64,000 bases of DNA, taken from Vicugna pacos. Its lineage: Eukaryota; Chordata; Mammalia; Artiodactyla; Camelidae. The first letter of the stretch is position 1; every line of letters starts with the position of its first letter. The stretch lies in the NCBI RefSeq assembly GCF_048564905.1, contig NC_132995.1, positions 54,118,639 through 54,182,638 of the forward strand. Direction: 5' to 3'. Made by a program: the position numbers and the translations under genes. The notes beneath the pieces are model-generated. The model saw only the letters and a program-made list of their open reading frames with translations. It made no database searches and was not told where the DNA came from. This document shows, piece after piece, positions 43,312-53,834 of the stretch.

Positions 43312-43650
43312 AATCCAGAGCAGCATTGTCCTAATACAAAGAAGGTAGAAGCCACACATGCAATTAAACATTTTCTAGTAGCTACACTGAAAACCAAGAA
43401 GTACACCAGAATTCAGAAACAATCGTACACATAAGACACTTAAGTATCGATTGCTACATGTTAAAGGAACTGTAATTCTAAAGCATTAAAATTGTATTCA
43501 ATAGGAAAATTTTTACCTATTCGGTTTTAAAATTTACATTTAAATGAATTCCAATTAAGCAGAATTAAAATCCATCTCCTCATTCCTGCCAGCCTCATTT
43601 AAATATCCAGTAGCCACATGCATCTACTGGCCACTGTTTTAGACCTGGCA
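43312..43650 (+). mobile_element. hAT-type non-autonomous DNA transposon, longer copy
   Basis: It begins AGAGCAGCATTGTCCTAATA with GTAGAAGCCACACATGCAAT, has a long AT-rich centre, and ends CCAGTAGCCACATGCATCTA followed by a CTGGCCACTG segment. The ends are inverted and it belongs to the same family as the copies at 15.2 and 25.7 kb, which look like shorter derivatives. Confidence 0.6.
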
Positions 43651-45331
43651 GATGTAGAGACTTACCAGGTTCATGTTTGACATGTTGGCAAGAACACCTC
43701 AGAGGTGGTGCGTGCTCTCTGATCAGGAGGCACATCAACTCCTGTGTGATACTTCTAAGAGTATTAGAGGCCGTTTTATTTCAAGGCCTAGATCCATTAA
43801 CTGATTGTTTGGAGCAAAATGGTGCTAATCCATCATCACGAGTTACTTACCTGGACACTTCTATAGCGATTAACTTCCCCGAAATCGTACAGATGGTATA
43901 CTTAGTGGTACAGCCTGGAGCTTAATGAGCTAATTCCTCAACATTTGTGTGTGGTCATCAATTAGTTTCTTTGCTTTTTCTTTCTTGTTTTCCTGTGCTC
44001 ATATGAAATCAAGGTTTCAATCACACTGAAGTGTTTCAATGCATTGCTATAGAGTGCTTCCTGATACACCAACTGTCCTCTCTTTCAGCAGTGAACATGA
44101 ATTTAGCCTGACCCCTACGTCCCTTTGCTAAGATCCTAACAGACTTTGAGACCTTTCCTGATATCACTAGGACAAGGTGTTTTTCATCTTGAATATTTAC
44201 TACCGCTGACCTGGACTCAGTCCTTTCTTTAAGACTCTCTGGTGTCTTTATTTCCAACACAGTATTCACAGAGCAAACTGAATATCCTACAGATACTCAT
44301 TGGAATTGGTTTATTTAGGCCTTTCCAGTGGACAGAGCTAGGAAATACGTATTCATAGTGTGTGGGTTCATGTATTCACCTACAGTCACCAACATGACAA
44401 TTCAAGTTCAGAACTACAGGCTTTATATTGAAACTTCTTTGTCTGAAACAAAGCATTTTCACTTTTAATGACTCTTTGAGGAGTAGAAATCAATATCCTA
44501 GAAAGCCTCATTTCATTTCCGCACATTATATGAACACACGATAAAAGATACAGCAAAAATTCTGCTAACACCACAATGGAGGAAAGCAGTTTCTGGTTTG
44601 GTTACTGCCATCGGGTGCACATATTGTGTTTTAGTCTCTTGGCCTCGTTCTTCTCCACATTGCAGGTCAACAAGGGGTGCACAGGGGCATTTTCAAAGGC
44701 TAGAGGTGACATTCACGAATTTACTGGGGGTAGGAAGGGAGAAATTGTGAGTTTGAGATTGCAAATAGTAACTACTATACATACAATAAACAAATAAGTT
44801 ACAGGGAACTATATGCAATAATGAAAAAGAATACGGAGACGAATATACCTATTTGTTTGTATGACTTAATCATTAGGCTGTACACCAGAAATGTGGTCTC
44901 CAACTCAAGTGTAATCAAACAAGGTATATTGAAGTATGCTCTAGCCTTCACTGAAAGATGTGCAAGTGTCTCAAATCCCTGGAGGGAAGTAGACCAGGGA
45001 AGCCTGATCTCTACAGACTCTCAAACCCATAGCCTGTTCTCTTCTTTCTGGCTGGGCTTGGGATGAAAGGACAATATTTTAGGAGTGAATTTTTAAATTT
45101 CAGCCTAACTGCAGCATTTCATATCCATTGAGGACATAGGACTAAGAAATTCTGAATAAAAGCGGAGTAAGCCGGAAAAAAATTAAGTAAAATCTGGAAT
45201 AAAATAGGGCATCTGAATAAAACCCAGGACTTCCAATTCAGGTCTGCAACCATGAAGCCGAAAACTGAGACCCAGGCTTCCTCCTGGCGGATCAGCGACA
45301 GCACAGCCCCTCACACCTACCATTTACTCAC
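43651..45331. other. Intergenic sequence left of the CpG island
   Basis: It contains one sense L1 3' fragment (next entry). The rest, including several open frames, is unassigned. Confidence 0.4.
44755..44945 (+). repeat. L1 LINE 3' UTR fragment (sense)
   Basis: ACAGGGAACTATATGCAATA, AATGAAAAAGAATACGGAGA and GGCTGTACACCAGAAATG follow the artiodactyl L1 3' UTR (CAGGGAACTATATTCAATAT, GAAAAGAATATGAAAAAGAA, TTTGCTGTACACCAGAAACT). Confidence 0.6.
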
Positions 45332-45935
45332 AGAGACTGACGATGCCCTGGTTACAGGACGTGAGGTGTGAAGCCCCTGGCGATGCAGGTTTCCGTTGGG
45401 GGGACGGTGGGCGCGGCCTCTGCCCTTTAACCCTGAGACCCAGGGTGACCCGACGAGGGGGTGGCGCTGGCTGTGTCTCCGCGCCCTTAGCGGCCGGGCC
45501 GGGGCTTCCGACGTCCGGCTCCGGGCACAGTCGGCCTGGTCCAGCGGGGACGCCCCGGGCTGGGTTCCCCCACCTGCCCGCTGCCTGGACCCCACCTCCC
45601 AGAGAAGCCCGTTTCTGGGACCCAAGCTCCTGAGCAGGAGGCGGCAAAACGCGGGGAACGCGGCGTCGGGAGCCTAGGGACTGTGGCTGCGGGAGCCCAT
45701 TGGCCACACAGCTTCGTTTCTGGGACCGAGACCGTCGGGGACCGAGAGCAGCACAAAGTGGGAGGCGGGAGCGGGACAGCACGTCCACTCCGCGCGTATC
45801 TGAGGCGCGAGTTCGCTTGCCGGCAGCTACGGAGGTGGGGCTGCGAATAAAAGACGGCTGGGCGCGGTCTAAAGGGAAAGCTGCAAGGAGACTCGAACTC
45901 GGATCACCGGATTCAGAGTCCAGAGTGCTCACCAT
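45332..45935 (-). other. Candidate CpG-island first exon on the PDE4DIP strand
   Basis: A 201-codon minus-strand frame begins at an ATG (45935, MVSTLDSESGDPSSSLLAAF) inside the CpG island. It reaches a strong donor, TCTCT/GTGAGT, at 45332/45331. It leaves in phase 1, which is the phase PDE4DIP exon A needs, so the join would read L-C-AAAGDD. GC-rich DNA often has long open frames by chance, a phase match is a one-in-three event, and the frame overlaps the tRNA-Gln relic. I know no homologue of this peptide. It is a hypothesis only; it could equally be an untranslated first exon. Confidence 0.22.
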
Positions 45936-46640
45936 TACACCACGGAAACGTAGGCGAGCCCGCCACTCCCCTGGAGAGCCAGGCGGCGATCAGCCCCGCG
46001 GGAGCCGAACGCGCCTCCTGCACGGCGCTCGCTTCCTCCGCGACGCCAGGGGGCGCCTCACTCGCTTTCCGTCGGCGCGATCCCGCAGGTTTCTACCTCG
46101 TGGATGAGACGACGTCCGCTCGGGGATGATCCACAGGCAGGGCTTTTAAACCTTGCCCGAAATCCACCTGCTGTGCCGGGATTACCTCAGGTTTCTGCTC
46201 TGAGGTAAAATTCCCGCCAGGAAAGAAAAGATGCAAAAAGCGTTCCTTACCTTTTGTGTTCAGCTGTCCTTTTCCCCCCGCCCTGGGAGCTCTGCGACCC
46301 TCAGAGCAGCCCTCGGGTCTCCCTGGGATTGCCCCGCCGTTGGACCGGAGGTGGAAACGGTAGAAGCCCGGCCGGCTTCCATCGGGGGCCTCATTCCTCT
46401 GCTGGGAGTCGTGTTCGGAGCCTAAAGACCCCTAGGCGGAGCCCCGCCAGAGCCTGGCCTCGTCTGCCCCGTGGGGGATGGTCGGGGGTAAGGAGGTGAC
46501 AGCGTTTCTTCTGGCCTCTTTCCCCTCTCCCTTCTTTCTCCTCTTCGCTTTCCGGGTCCCTCCTTCCTGGCCTCTCGCGTCCCCGAGACTACAGGCGACG
46601 CTCGGTCTCGGGTGGGGAGCTCCGTGTACTGCTCGACTGG
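45340..46640. promoter_or_regulatory. CpG island between PDE4DIP and the NBPF gene
   Basis: About 1.3 kb is dense in CpG (for example GCGGCCGGGCCGGGGCTTCC, CGGCGTCGGGAGCC, CGCTCGCTTCCTCCGCGACG). The surrounding sequence is CpG-poor, and this is the only such island in the window. It lies between the 5' sides of two divergent genes, so it is the best candidate for their promoter. Donor-like sites lead out on both strands: GTGAGT on minus at 45331 and GTAAGG on plus near 46489. The tRNA-Gln relic lies inside it. Known promoters of primate NBPF genes derive partly from EVI5; I cannot tell whether that applies here. Confidence 0.7.
45878..45949 (-). tRNA. tRNA-Gln(CTG)-like gene, degenerate 3' end
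   Basis: The minus strand reads GTTTCCGTGGTGTAATGGTG, then AGCACTCTGGACTCTGAATC and CGGTGATCCGAGTTCGAGTC. It matches human tRNA-Gln-CTG (GGTTCCATGGTGTAATGGT..) almost base for base through the D arm, anticodon loop (CTCTGAA, anticodon CTG) and T loop. Both internal promoter boxes (TGGTGTAATGG and GAGTTCGAGTC) are kept. The T stem loses pairing in its last two positions, and the 3' acceptor strand (TTGCAGC) does not pair with GTTTCCG. No T4 terminator follows closely. It is probably a pseudogene, possibly still bound by Pol III factors. Confidence 0.8.
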
Positions 46641-47043
46641 CTTCTACACGTTTCCATGCTCCTGACGTTTCAGGGCTTCAGCAGCCAGTGTGAGAGCTTC
46701 CAAGAGCGGCCCCTTTGGAAAGCCTTTCCCAGCCTCCCTTTGTGGGGAGGGTGCAACGCGCCATGTGAGCGCAGGGAAGGTGGTACATGGGGGACGTCTG
46801 CCCGAGAGGCGGGGTCGTCAGCTGAGGGGGCTCCAGGGTGGCGGGGACCTGGCGGCCAAGGCCATGGGGTCCCGCGATGGGGCGTCGTGTGCCGCTTCCT
46901 GGTGTCAGGCCCCGAGCGTGCCCCCGTGAAGAGCCAGCCCGTGTGCCCAGAGCCAGCGGGTCTGAATGGGCTTCCAGCCGAGGAGGGAGGGGTTGGGGAG
47001 CACGTTCGCTCCGCGTGGCAACAGCGTAAGATTTTATAATCCT
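46641..47043. other. Right shoulder of the CpG island
   Basis: GC-rich sequence continues to about 47040 with open frames on both strands that look compositional. No product was recognised. Confidence 0.4.
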
Positions 47044-47111
47044 GCTCTGAGCACAACAGGAGCCTACGACTGCTAATTGGAAGACCTGTGCTTCAAGCCC
47101 AGCACGGAACG
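47044..47111 (+). pseudogene. Possible tRNA-Asn relic
   Basis: The stretch GCTCTGAGCACAACAGGAGC, CTACGACTGCTAATTGGAAG, ACCTGTGCTTCAAGCCCAGC follows human tRNA-Asn-GTT from CTCTG through a GGCTGTTAACC anticodon arm to GTTCGAGCCCA. I count about 30 of 45 identical bases over the right part. The anticodon triplet reads GCT rather than GTT and the stems are damaged. Human tRNA-Asn genes cluster with tRNA-Gln near NBPF genes, which adds weight. A chance match remains possible. Confidence 0.4.
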
Positions 47112-47582
47112 TTCTAGTCTTACTTCCACTCATTCTCCTGCTTCTCAGTGTCCCAATCTACCAAGCCTCCCTCCTGAGCTGCTTTTATGCTTCAGGCAGC
47201 GACCTGTAGCTCTCAGTTCTTGTCCTCACTAGCTTTGCTCTGTGGGCGCAGGGCGTGCAGCTGTGGAAGCTCAGTCGTCCTGGGTATTGACGGAGCTCGG
47301 CCCAGCGCGATGGATTCTCGCCATCGGGGTCTCACCAGATGCCTCTGGTCTCTCTGCACCTTCTGGAGCAACCAACCACACCTTGACCTACCTGATGGGA
47401 CCTGTGGATTCCACAGGACCTGCCATGCTGATGGAGGCTGAAGAAAGGGCGTGGATATCAACTTCTCAGACTCCAGGTTGGTGCATCTCCACAGTCAGTC
47501 ATAACCAGCCATCACAGGGTGCCACCAACACTTTGATTTCAGGGTGTTGTGTGCTTACCGTTTTAAAACATTTAACAACATT
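47112..47582. other. Intergenic sequence between tRNA relic and L1
   Basis: A frame at 47242-47474 runs into CAG/GTTGGT, but nothing in it is recognised. No repeat was seen. Confidence 0.35.
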
Positions 47583-48135
47583 GCTTTTTTATTTTTTTAA
47601 TTTTTAAATTAAAGTGTACTCAGTTTACAGCGTTGTGTCAATTTCTGGTGTACGGCGTACTTTTTCAGTTATATATATATATATTACTGTTTCGATTCAT
47701 TTTGCATTACCACAAGATATTGAATGTAGTTCTCTGTGCTGTAGAGAAGAAGAAGGTTGCTGCTTATCTACTTTATATGTAGTAGTGAGCATCCTCACAT
47801 CTTCAATTCCCAATGAACCCCTTCTCATCCCCTTTCCCCCACTGGTGACCATAAGTTGGTTTTCTATGTCTGTGAATCTGTTTCTGACTTATAAATAAGT
47901 CCTTTTGTGGTTTTGTTTTGTTTTTTTAGATTCCACATGTAAGTGATAGCATATGGTATTTTTTTTTCTGTTTCTAGCTTACTTCACTTTAAATGACAGT
48001 GTCCTGGTCCATTTGTGTTGCTCCAAATGACATTATTTTATTCTTCCTTACGGCTGAGTCGTATTCCATTGTATATACACACCACGACTTCTTTATCCAG
48101 TCATCTGTCAATGAACATTGAGTTTTCTCCAATGA
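47583..48135 (-). repeat. L1 LINE 3' end (reverse orientation)
   Basis: The plus strand gives the reverse complement of the cetartiodactyl L1 3' UTR: TTGTGTCAATTTCTGGTGTA, ACCACAAGATATTGAATGTA, TGACCATAAGTTGGTTTTCT and GTATTCCATTGTATATACAC. It begins with a T-rich run, the L1 poly(A) tail read in reverse. Truncated before ORF2. Confidence 0.85.
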
Positions 48136-48251
48136 CACTGCTTTTTACACAGGTTTAGGTGTACACATACATGAAGCAGATATTACAGAGTCCTCTCGTA
48201 TGCTCTGTTCTCCCTCACACAATTTCTTCTATTATTAATATCTTGCAGTCG

Positions 48252-48420
48252 TTTGCGACAAGGGCAGATGGATACCATGATCAAAGTGGAAGGCAGTTTT
48301 CCCAAAGTGAGGCTTATGCACTGCACCTCGAATGTGCTGACACTTACCATTTCCCCGAAACTGGCAATCGTGAATACACAAATTGTAGTATCGGGGAACT
48401 GTGTTTGAACTCTTTACTGC
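48252..48420 (+). ncRNA. U1 snRNA-derived sequence, probably a pseudogene
   Basis: The core of U1 is plain: GATACCATGATCA, GGCAGTTTTCCCAAAG, GAGGCTTATGCACTGCACCT, CGAATGTGCTGACACTTACC, ATTTCCCCGAAACTG, then ACACAAATTGTAGTATCGGG and GAACTGTGTTTGAACTC. These follow U1 stem-loops I, II, III, the Sm-site region (AATTTGTGG in U1, AATTGTAG here) and stem-loop IV in order. The 5' end that pairs with splice donors (ATACTTACCTG) is not conserved and stem-loop I has extra bases. It therefore cannot act as a normal U1. Human 1q21 holds many U1 variant genes among NBPF and PDE4DIP blocks. Confidence 0.85.
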
Positions 48421-51400
48421 CATTTATGGTGAATAAGAGACCATTTATTCTATTTAATAGTTGGGGTAAAGTCTTGGAAGGCACTTCTGGGACACATTTT
48501 CCCCAGAGGGCAAAGCTTCCTGCTCCCCTTCTAAGTTGCTTTGGGGAAAAAATGCTGCATTTCCTTCAGGTGACAGACTGTGAATTAACAACCTTCCAGG
48601 TGAATGAAGATTAAGGTCTTAATCCGCAAAATAGGAACACTTTATTTCAGACTAGTTCCACTCCCCATTTTCTGTTGGAAAGAGAGAGTTGGTCATCTTA
48701 CTCCTTTACTGCAGAAACACCACTTGAGATCTTGAACTCAGGGAGACCTATGTGGACAGGTGACTGCCTCTCCGAGCCCAGGGAAGACAGATGTTTCTGA
48801 TAGTCTACCTAGCTTTCCCCAGTTTTACTTTTGTCTTTTATATCGGACATGCAATAACCCCAACTCACAAGCAGTAGTATCTAGCACGGTGTCCAGGGCG
48901 TAGCAAGTCAGGCACCAGAACATTTTCTACCAACTAGGGGAGAAAGATTTTGTGAGTGGAGTATTTTCCGGGGTCTCTATTGGAACGATACAGTGAGGTT
49001 CCCGAAAGAGAGTCTGGGAATCTTTGCCCATCCTTCAGTGACTGGTTTCCAGCATAGGGACCTGAAACATCTGGTGTCTCTTCCTCGCTCCCGCAGGAAC
49101 ATAAGTCAGCCTTGGACCAGTGTTTCCCTAGAGACACCCCATGAAAGTGCACACGTTCCCTTTCGCCTGTCTGTGGTCATGATCATCCTTCCGTTGAGGG
49201 ACCTTTTGGGGATTACAAGTAACCAAGGCTGACATGCTGTTAAAAAGGCTTTTCTGCTCACAGAGAAATGGTTTTTAGCGCAGACCTCAAAGGAACATCC
49301 CCTCAGTCTTTGGGCAGCGGCCTGTGGGACTTCTGCATCCCCTAATATAGACTCAGACAGTTTTGTTCTTGGAAATGGTAGGGTGCTTTTAAAATGCAAA
49401 TTTTAAGAGTTTCCCTTAGTTTCGCCCTGGTTGTGGCTGTGTTCTTTATCGTGTAAAAGCCATTTCAGAATCTTGAGAGACATTTTCCAGCTTGGAGTTT
49501 TAAAAGGGGTGCCATGTGAATACAGAGTAAGGGAAGTTGGATTTACTTTCCTGAGAGAAAGGACAAAAGAAAATGACGACAACACACTGGGTGAGACACA
49601 GGAAACAAGCATTTTCAAGAGAATGAGCGTGAGGCAACAAAGGTTAGTGAGTGATCCCTGAGAAATGGAAAACAAACAAGTGAGCCCTGCAATTGCTCCA
49701 GTTTGCCACCTGGAGAGAGTTTCCAGGCAAGGTGAGAGAGGAGACTGACAAGAAGCCTCATGGATTTCACTGAGTGGAGGACAGTGAGCTGAGAGTCTTG
49801 GTTCCTTCTCATCATCCCCCTTTCCCCACGTTGAGCCTTTTGGAGTTTGGTGTTCTCACCTGCTGTTAACCCACAGTGTCCTGGGAAGAGTCAGGTTTAA
49901 GCCCTCTTCAGAAAGGAATGTGCCGCTCAGTGTGAATCTCCCCAGTAGAATTAACACCATGCTTTACCCGCAGGGACTCCATAAATGCTGATAAATGATT
50001 AGGTACATAAATGGACGCCTCAACTGAGGTGACACTACGGGCCAAACTGATTTCTTCTTATGTTGGAAATAAACAATCTCCGAGAAAGACTATTAAACTC
50101 AGACAAGATGATTCTAAGACCTGAGTAATCTGGCAAAAGAAGGCTACCTTATAATTTTGTCCAGGCACAGACAAACCAAGGTCACTGTGCAACCGATAAA
50201 ATCCCAAACTTCCTCTTCTCTTAAGGCAATGTTTTTCACATCTGTACTTCAGTCATAGACCTGCCTGTGCTGAGTCACAGTATTCAATATGGAACAAACC
50301 CTCCTTCCTCCCATCCTCCTTCGTATCTTCCAGCCAAAGCCCAAGTCTGATACGAGACTCCTTCTGATACCCTTTTCCTTAGATCATATTGTCTCTAACT
50401 GGCTACAAAGAACTAAAAACCCATATTGTTTAATGAGAAGTGTGTTCCTAGAGTTTGGCTTAAGTGAATTCACATGAGCTTTCCAGAAATGAGCATCTGC
50501 AAAGGGAGCCTCAGAAAGAAAGGTTATGTTGTGTGTCAGATAGCTAGGCTTAGAACTCCAGAACTTGCTGTTATCCTTAAGAAAAAAAACAAAACAAAAC
50601 AAAGATCCTTTCTATCAAACCCTTTAATAAGTGACCTTAGGAGGTCAGACAGGATTGTCCCATGTGTTATTGAAGAGAGAGATTGAGGATAAGGTTCAGG
50701 GAGAAGGTTATTAAGGGAGACTGGTCAGCACAAACTTAGCTTAAAGAGACCTGGGATCTGGCAAAACAGAGAAACAAACAACGTTGTTGACCTTGAACCA
50801 GCAGCCAGTGCAGTAAGAGGTGAATGAGCTCAAAGATCACTCAGGGAAAGAGAGAGTCACCTTCTAACTTGCATCCTTCCCATGGAGTTGGAGCCTGAAA
50901 AAAAGAGGGATGTTCCCAAGAGATGGGTCACCATAACATAGCTGGGATTGGCTGGGTTGGTGGTTTCACAAGGGTGACAATGACCATAACCTCCAAGTGA
51001 TCCACGAAGCATTCATGACGTAGTGATGGAAGGATAGAGCGGATTACTTTTCAACTCCAGGGCCCCAGGTTCATCACAACCCTGTTCACACTGAGGGATG
51101 ATACTTCTGTGTGAGGAAACTCAAAAGTACATTCTGTCCAGTCAAAACTAGTTGTCCAAATTCATCCTAAACTGAGGTGATTGATAATGAATTCATTACT
51201 CGGTTGACGTTCCTAGAGTCCTCGTGCAGTATTTGAGGTGCTATGAAAAATAACTTTCTATATCACTTATGAAGTAAGTACCAGCTTATTAAAAACCTTC
51301 AAAGTCTGACCCACAGCTTGCTCAGTGAGGAAAGCCAGGATTCAGGCTGATGAGTTATTTTGTAGTTATTTGTACAATGGGAAGCATTTCATCACTAAGA

Positions 51401-53429
51401 CTGTATCCAGAGAGCGTATGTTCTTTATAAAACTGTTAGCATGGATAGAAAAATCAGGATTCTGTAGGAAAAAATGTGAGATAACTTATGGAGGAGAAAG
51501 AGTGCTGCTCAACTGCACTGGCCCACAGAGACACAGGAATCTCTTCATGCACTTAAACAAGCTGTAGGCCCGTGCCTGCCCCTAACATTGTGTAATAATA
51601 CAGAGACCTTTAATTTACAGGATAAAGTGAATGAAGATGATGACAATGACCACAGCTTATCAGGAAAATCTAGCTTTGGGCTTTGGGAGTTGCAAATGGA
51701 TTTGTATACAAGAGCAGTATGTGATTTTGGAAGACAACTTAGCAACATATTTGATTAAAATGGCCATTGAATATTTAGTCCATGTGCTGCCAATCACTTG
51801 ATAGAGTGACTAGCCTACTTTGACTCTCGCCAACACTGACAATTTGAGAAAGGTCAAGGACTGACAGAAGAGCACATCCCCGCAGGAGTGGAGATACTTG
51901 TGACTTCAAGTAAGTCAAGTACCTTTTGTGAGCCTTTGGGTTCATCATTGTAGAGTGAGGAAATTTGGCACATTTTGTTTTTTCCCCCACAGAATTTGCG
52001 GCCCCACAGACAGCAGAAAATTGATTTCTTTGAAGCCTCTTCTGCGTCTCACACACCAATGGCATTAAGCAGTGTGGTTGGAGGATGACTTGGGGTCGGG
52101 AGAAGGTAAGCTTTCCTAAGTGGCTGATGCAGTCTTCCGTCTTTAACCTTGACACAAATGCTCCGGGGCACTTGGTCACACCCATTTCACCCTCAAGTCA
52201 GGTTAGTGCAGCAGCTAAACTGAAGGGACTGATGCTTCTGAGTGTCTCCTAAATCTCAGGGTCACCCGACCCAGGTGCTGAGAAAGTGAGGACTTCCTTT
52301 AGAACATCACTTTCCCCTGCCTGCCTGTCTTTCTCTTCTCAAGCTAATCTTCTATGTCCCTGAGCACAAGGGCACACAAACGCTGAGGATCATCAGCCTT
52401 CCCTGACCCATGACCTTGAACTTACCATGTTTTATTTTTCAGATCTAGACCAGGGCAGTGGCACGTGTAAAACTCAAAGAGATCTGTCAAAGCAAGTTGC
52501 ACGAACACTGCTTTGGATCCCTTTCTGTTCGATATGTGGGTGAAGTGGATGAATATAGAAGAGCAGCGTCATGCTGACAAGTCTTTCCAAATAGATGGTC
52601 TCTATTCAATGACATAAACAGAAGTTGCTTTTATCATTTAGACAGCTTGGAGACAGATTTTGTGGGACTACAACGCAATTCAATGAAATGGGTGTGAGAA
52701 GTATAAAATGTAGTGTTTAGTGACATTGCAAAAAACAGCAAATAGAGCAATCCACACCTAGAGGAGGAGTTTAGAAGACTGGCACGTGAAACCTGACGTA
52801 CGTTTATGGAGCCAAGAAGCTGTCCAAGTGAGATGAGGATCTGACCTAACAAGGGATGCAGTGAACAGAATATTGAGTCAGGACGGAAAACACTGTTTAA
52901 ATGAATTATTCATTCACATGATACAATATTCTGCTCTTTGTCCTACAGTTTTTGTGATTTACACAAAACTGGCAAAGACCCAGAGGACAATGTCGTGTCA
53001 TTCTACAAGTCTGCCATCTTTCACGGTGAAAAAGCCTTAAAATGTGTGAGCACTTAATGAGAAAGTGGTGTGACTTTATGACAGCCTTTAAGAAAATAAG
53101 ACTTTCAAGGAAACACTTTATCTCTTGATATTTTTATAGACACAGGAGACAACACGAGAACTATGCTTGGATGACTTTTGGGAAGAGATAGGTTGGTGGT
53201 ATCAGCACAAGTGTAGAAAGCGATTAAGAGTGGCTGGAGAAGGAGTGTCCCCATAGGTGGCGTCGTTCATGAGACCCCAAGCGGCGTGGCCTAGGCAACT
53301 GGAAGGCAGGGGCCCCCAGGATTCCATGCCCCTCCCCCACCGTCCAGTTCTGTTATTGCAACTGCAGGCGGTTACCTGGCACGCCAGGGCCCGCTCCATC
53401 ACTCCTGTTAGAGTCTGCGCAGCAGGCAG
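48421..53429. other. Intergenic sequence upstream of the NBPF gene
   Basis: Five kilobases without a recognisable gene. Short A-rich units (AAAAC) lie at 50582-50603. Bases 48974-48988 match 15 bases of U6 snRNA, but the flanks do not. Open frames are short and unassigned. A non-coding 5' exon of the NBPF gene could lie here, but I cannot identify one. Confidence 0.4.
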
Positions 53430-53522
53430 TGCCTGGGGCCCTGAGCTCTGTGCTCTTGAACGTCGTTTGTGTGGTTCGAGACCCTCAAGTGTTGTGAGCT
53501 GGTGATCCAGTTGTTGCCAACA
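53430..53522 (+). promoter_or_regulatory. Candidate untranslated 5' exon end of the NBPF gene
   Basis: A strong donor (CCAACA/GTAAGTTAAG) at 53522/53523 is followed by a 101 bp gap. The gap ends in the pyrimidine-rich acceptor TTCTTCTCCCCAG before the first coding exon. Upstream sequence 53250-53520 is moderately GC-rich. The left boundary is not defined; the exon could start a few hundred bases earlier or further upstream. Confidence 0.4.
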
Positions 53523-53623
53523 GTAAGTTAAGTACTCCCGTTGTTGTCATGCCTCAATCCTGATTAAATTTATGTGGCTTCACTTGTTTTTAATCCATCA
53601 TATGCTGCGTTTCTTCTCCCCAG

Positions 53624-53834
53624 CCCCCAGCTCTACATCCTCTACCTCACGTCACCATGGCAGAATGTCTTGGCCCTTTATGTGGTCCGAGGGCAGAAGT
53701 TACACTGTTGGAGATCAACCAGGAGCTGCACTTAGAGCTGACCAAACAGAAGCAGGACTTCCGAGATCTCACCCAGAAATTCCTTGTATGCCAAGCTACT
53801 ACCTACTACCTGGCCAACCAGCTGCAGAAATACA
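53624..53834 (+). CDS. NBPF first coding exon
   Basis: Coding starts at 53657 and gives 59 codons plus one base: [59 protein letters not shown]. The acceptor is either CCCCAG at 53623 or the AG at 53630. The donor is ACA/GTAAGTCC. The ATG is the first in frame and its context is near ideal. Human NBPF opens comparably with a short leader and MNILEINEKLRPQLAE. It corresponds to PDE4DIP exon D. Confidence 0.9.

Noticed and set aside
42887-43434. Open frames of about 110 codons on both strands
   Set aside because: Low-complexity sequence over an old reverse-oriented L1M-like stretch; no protein family recognised.
45343-46107. Several long overlapping open frames on both strands in the CpG island
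   Set aside because: GC-rich, CpG-dense DNA has few stop codons; frames overlap on both strands and lack homology. Only the minus-strand frame ending at a strong donor is kept, as a low-confidence candidate exon.
48974-48988. Fifteen-base match to U6 snRNA (ATTGGAACGATACAG)
   Set aside because: Sequence on both sides does not follow U6, so a chance match or an unrecognisable fragment is as likely. A covariance search would decide.
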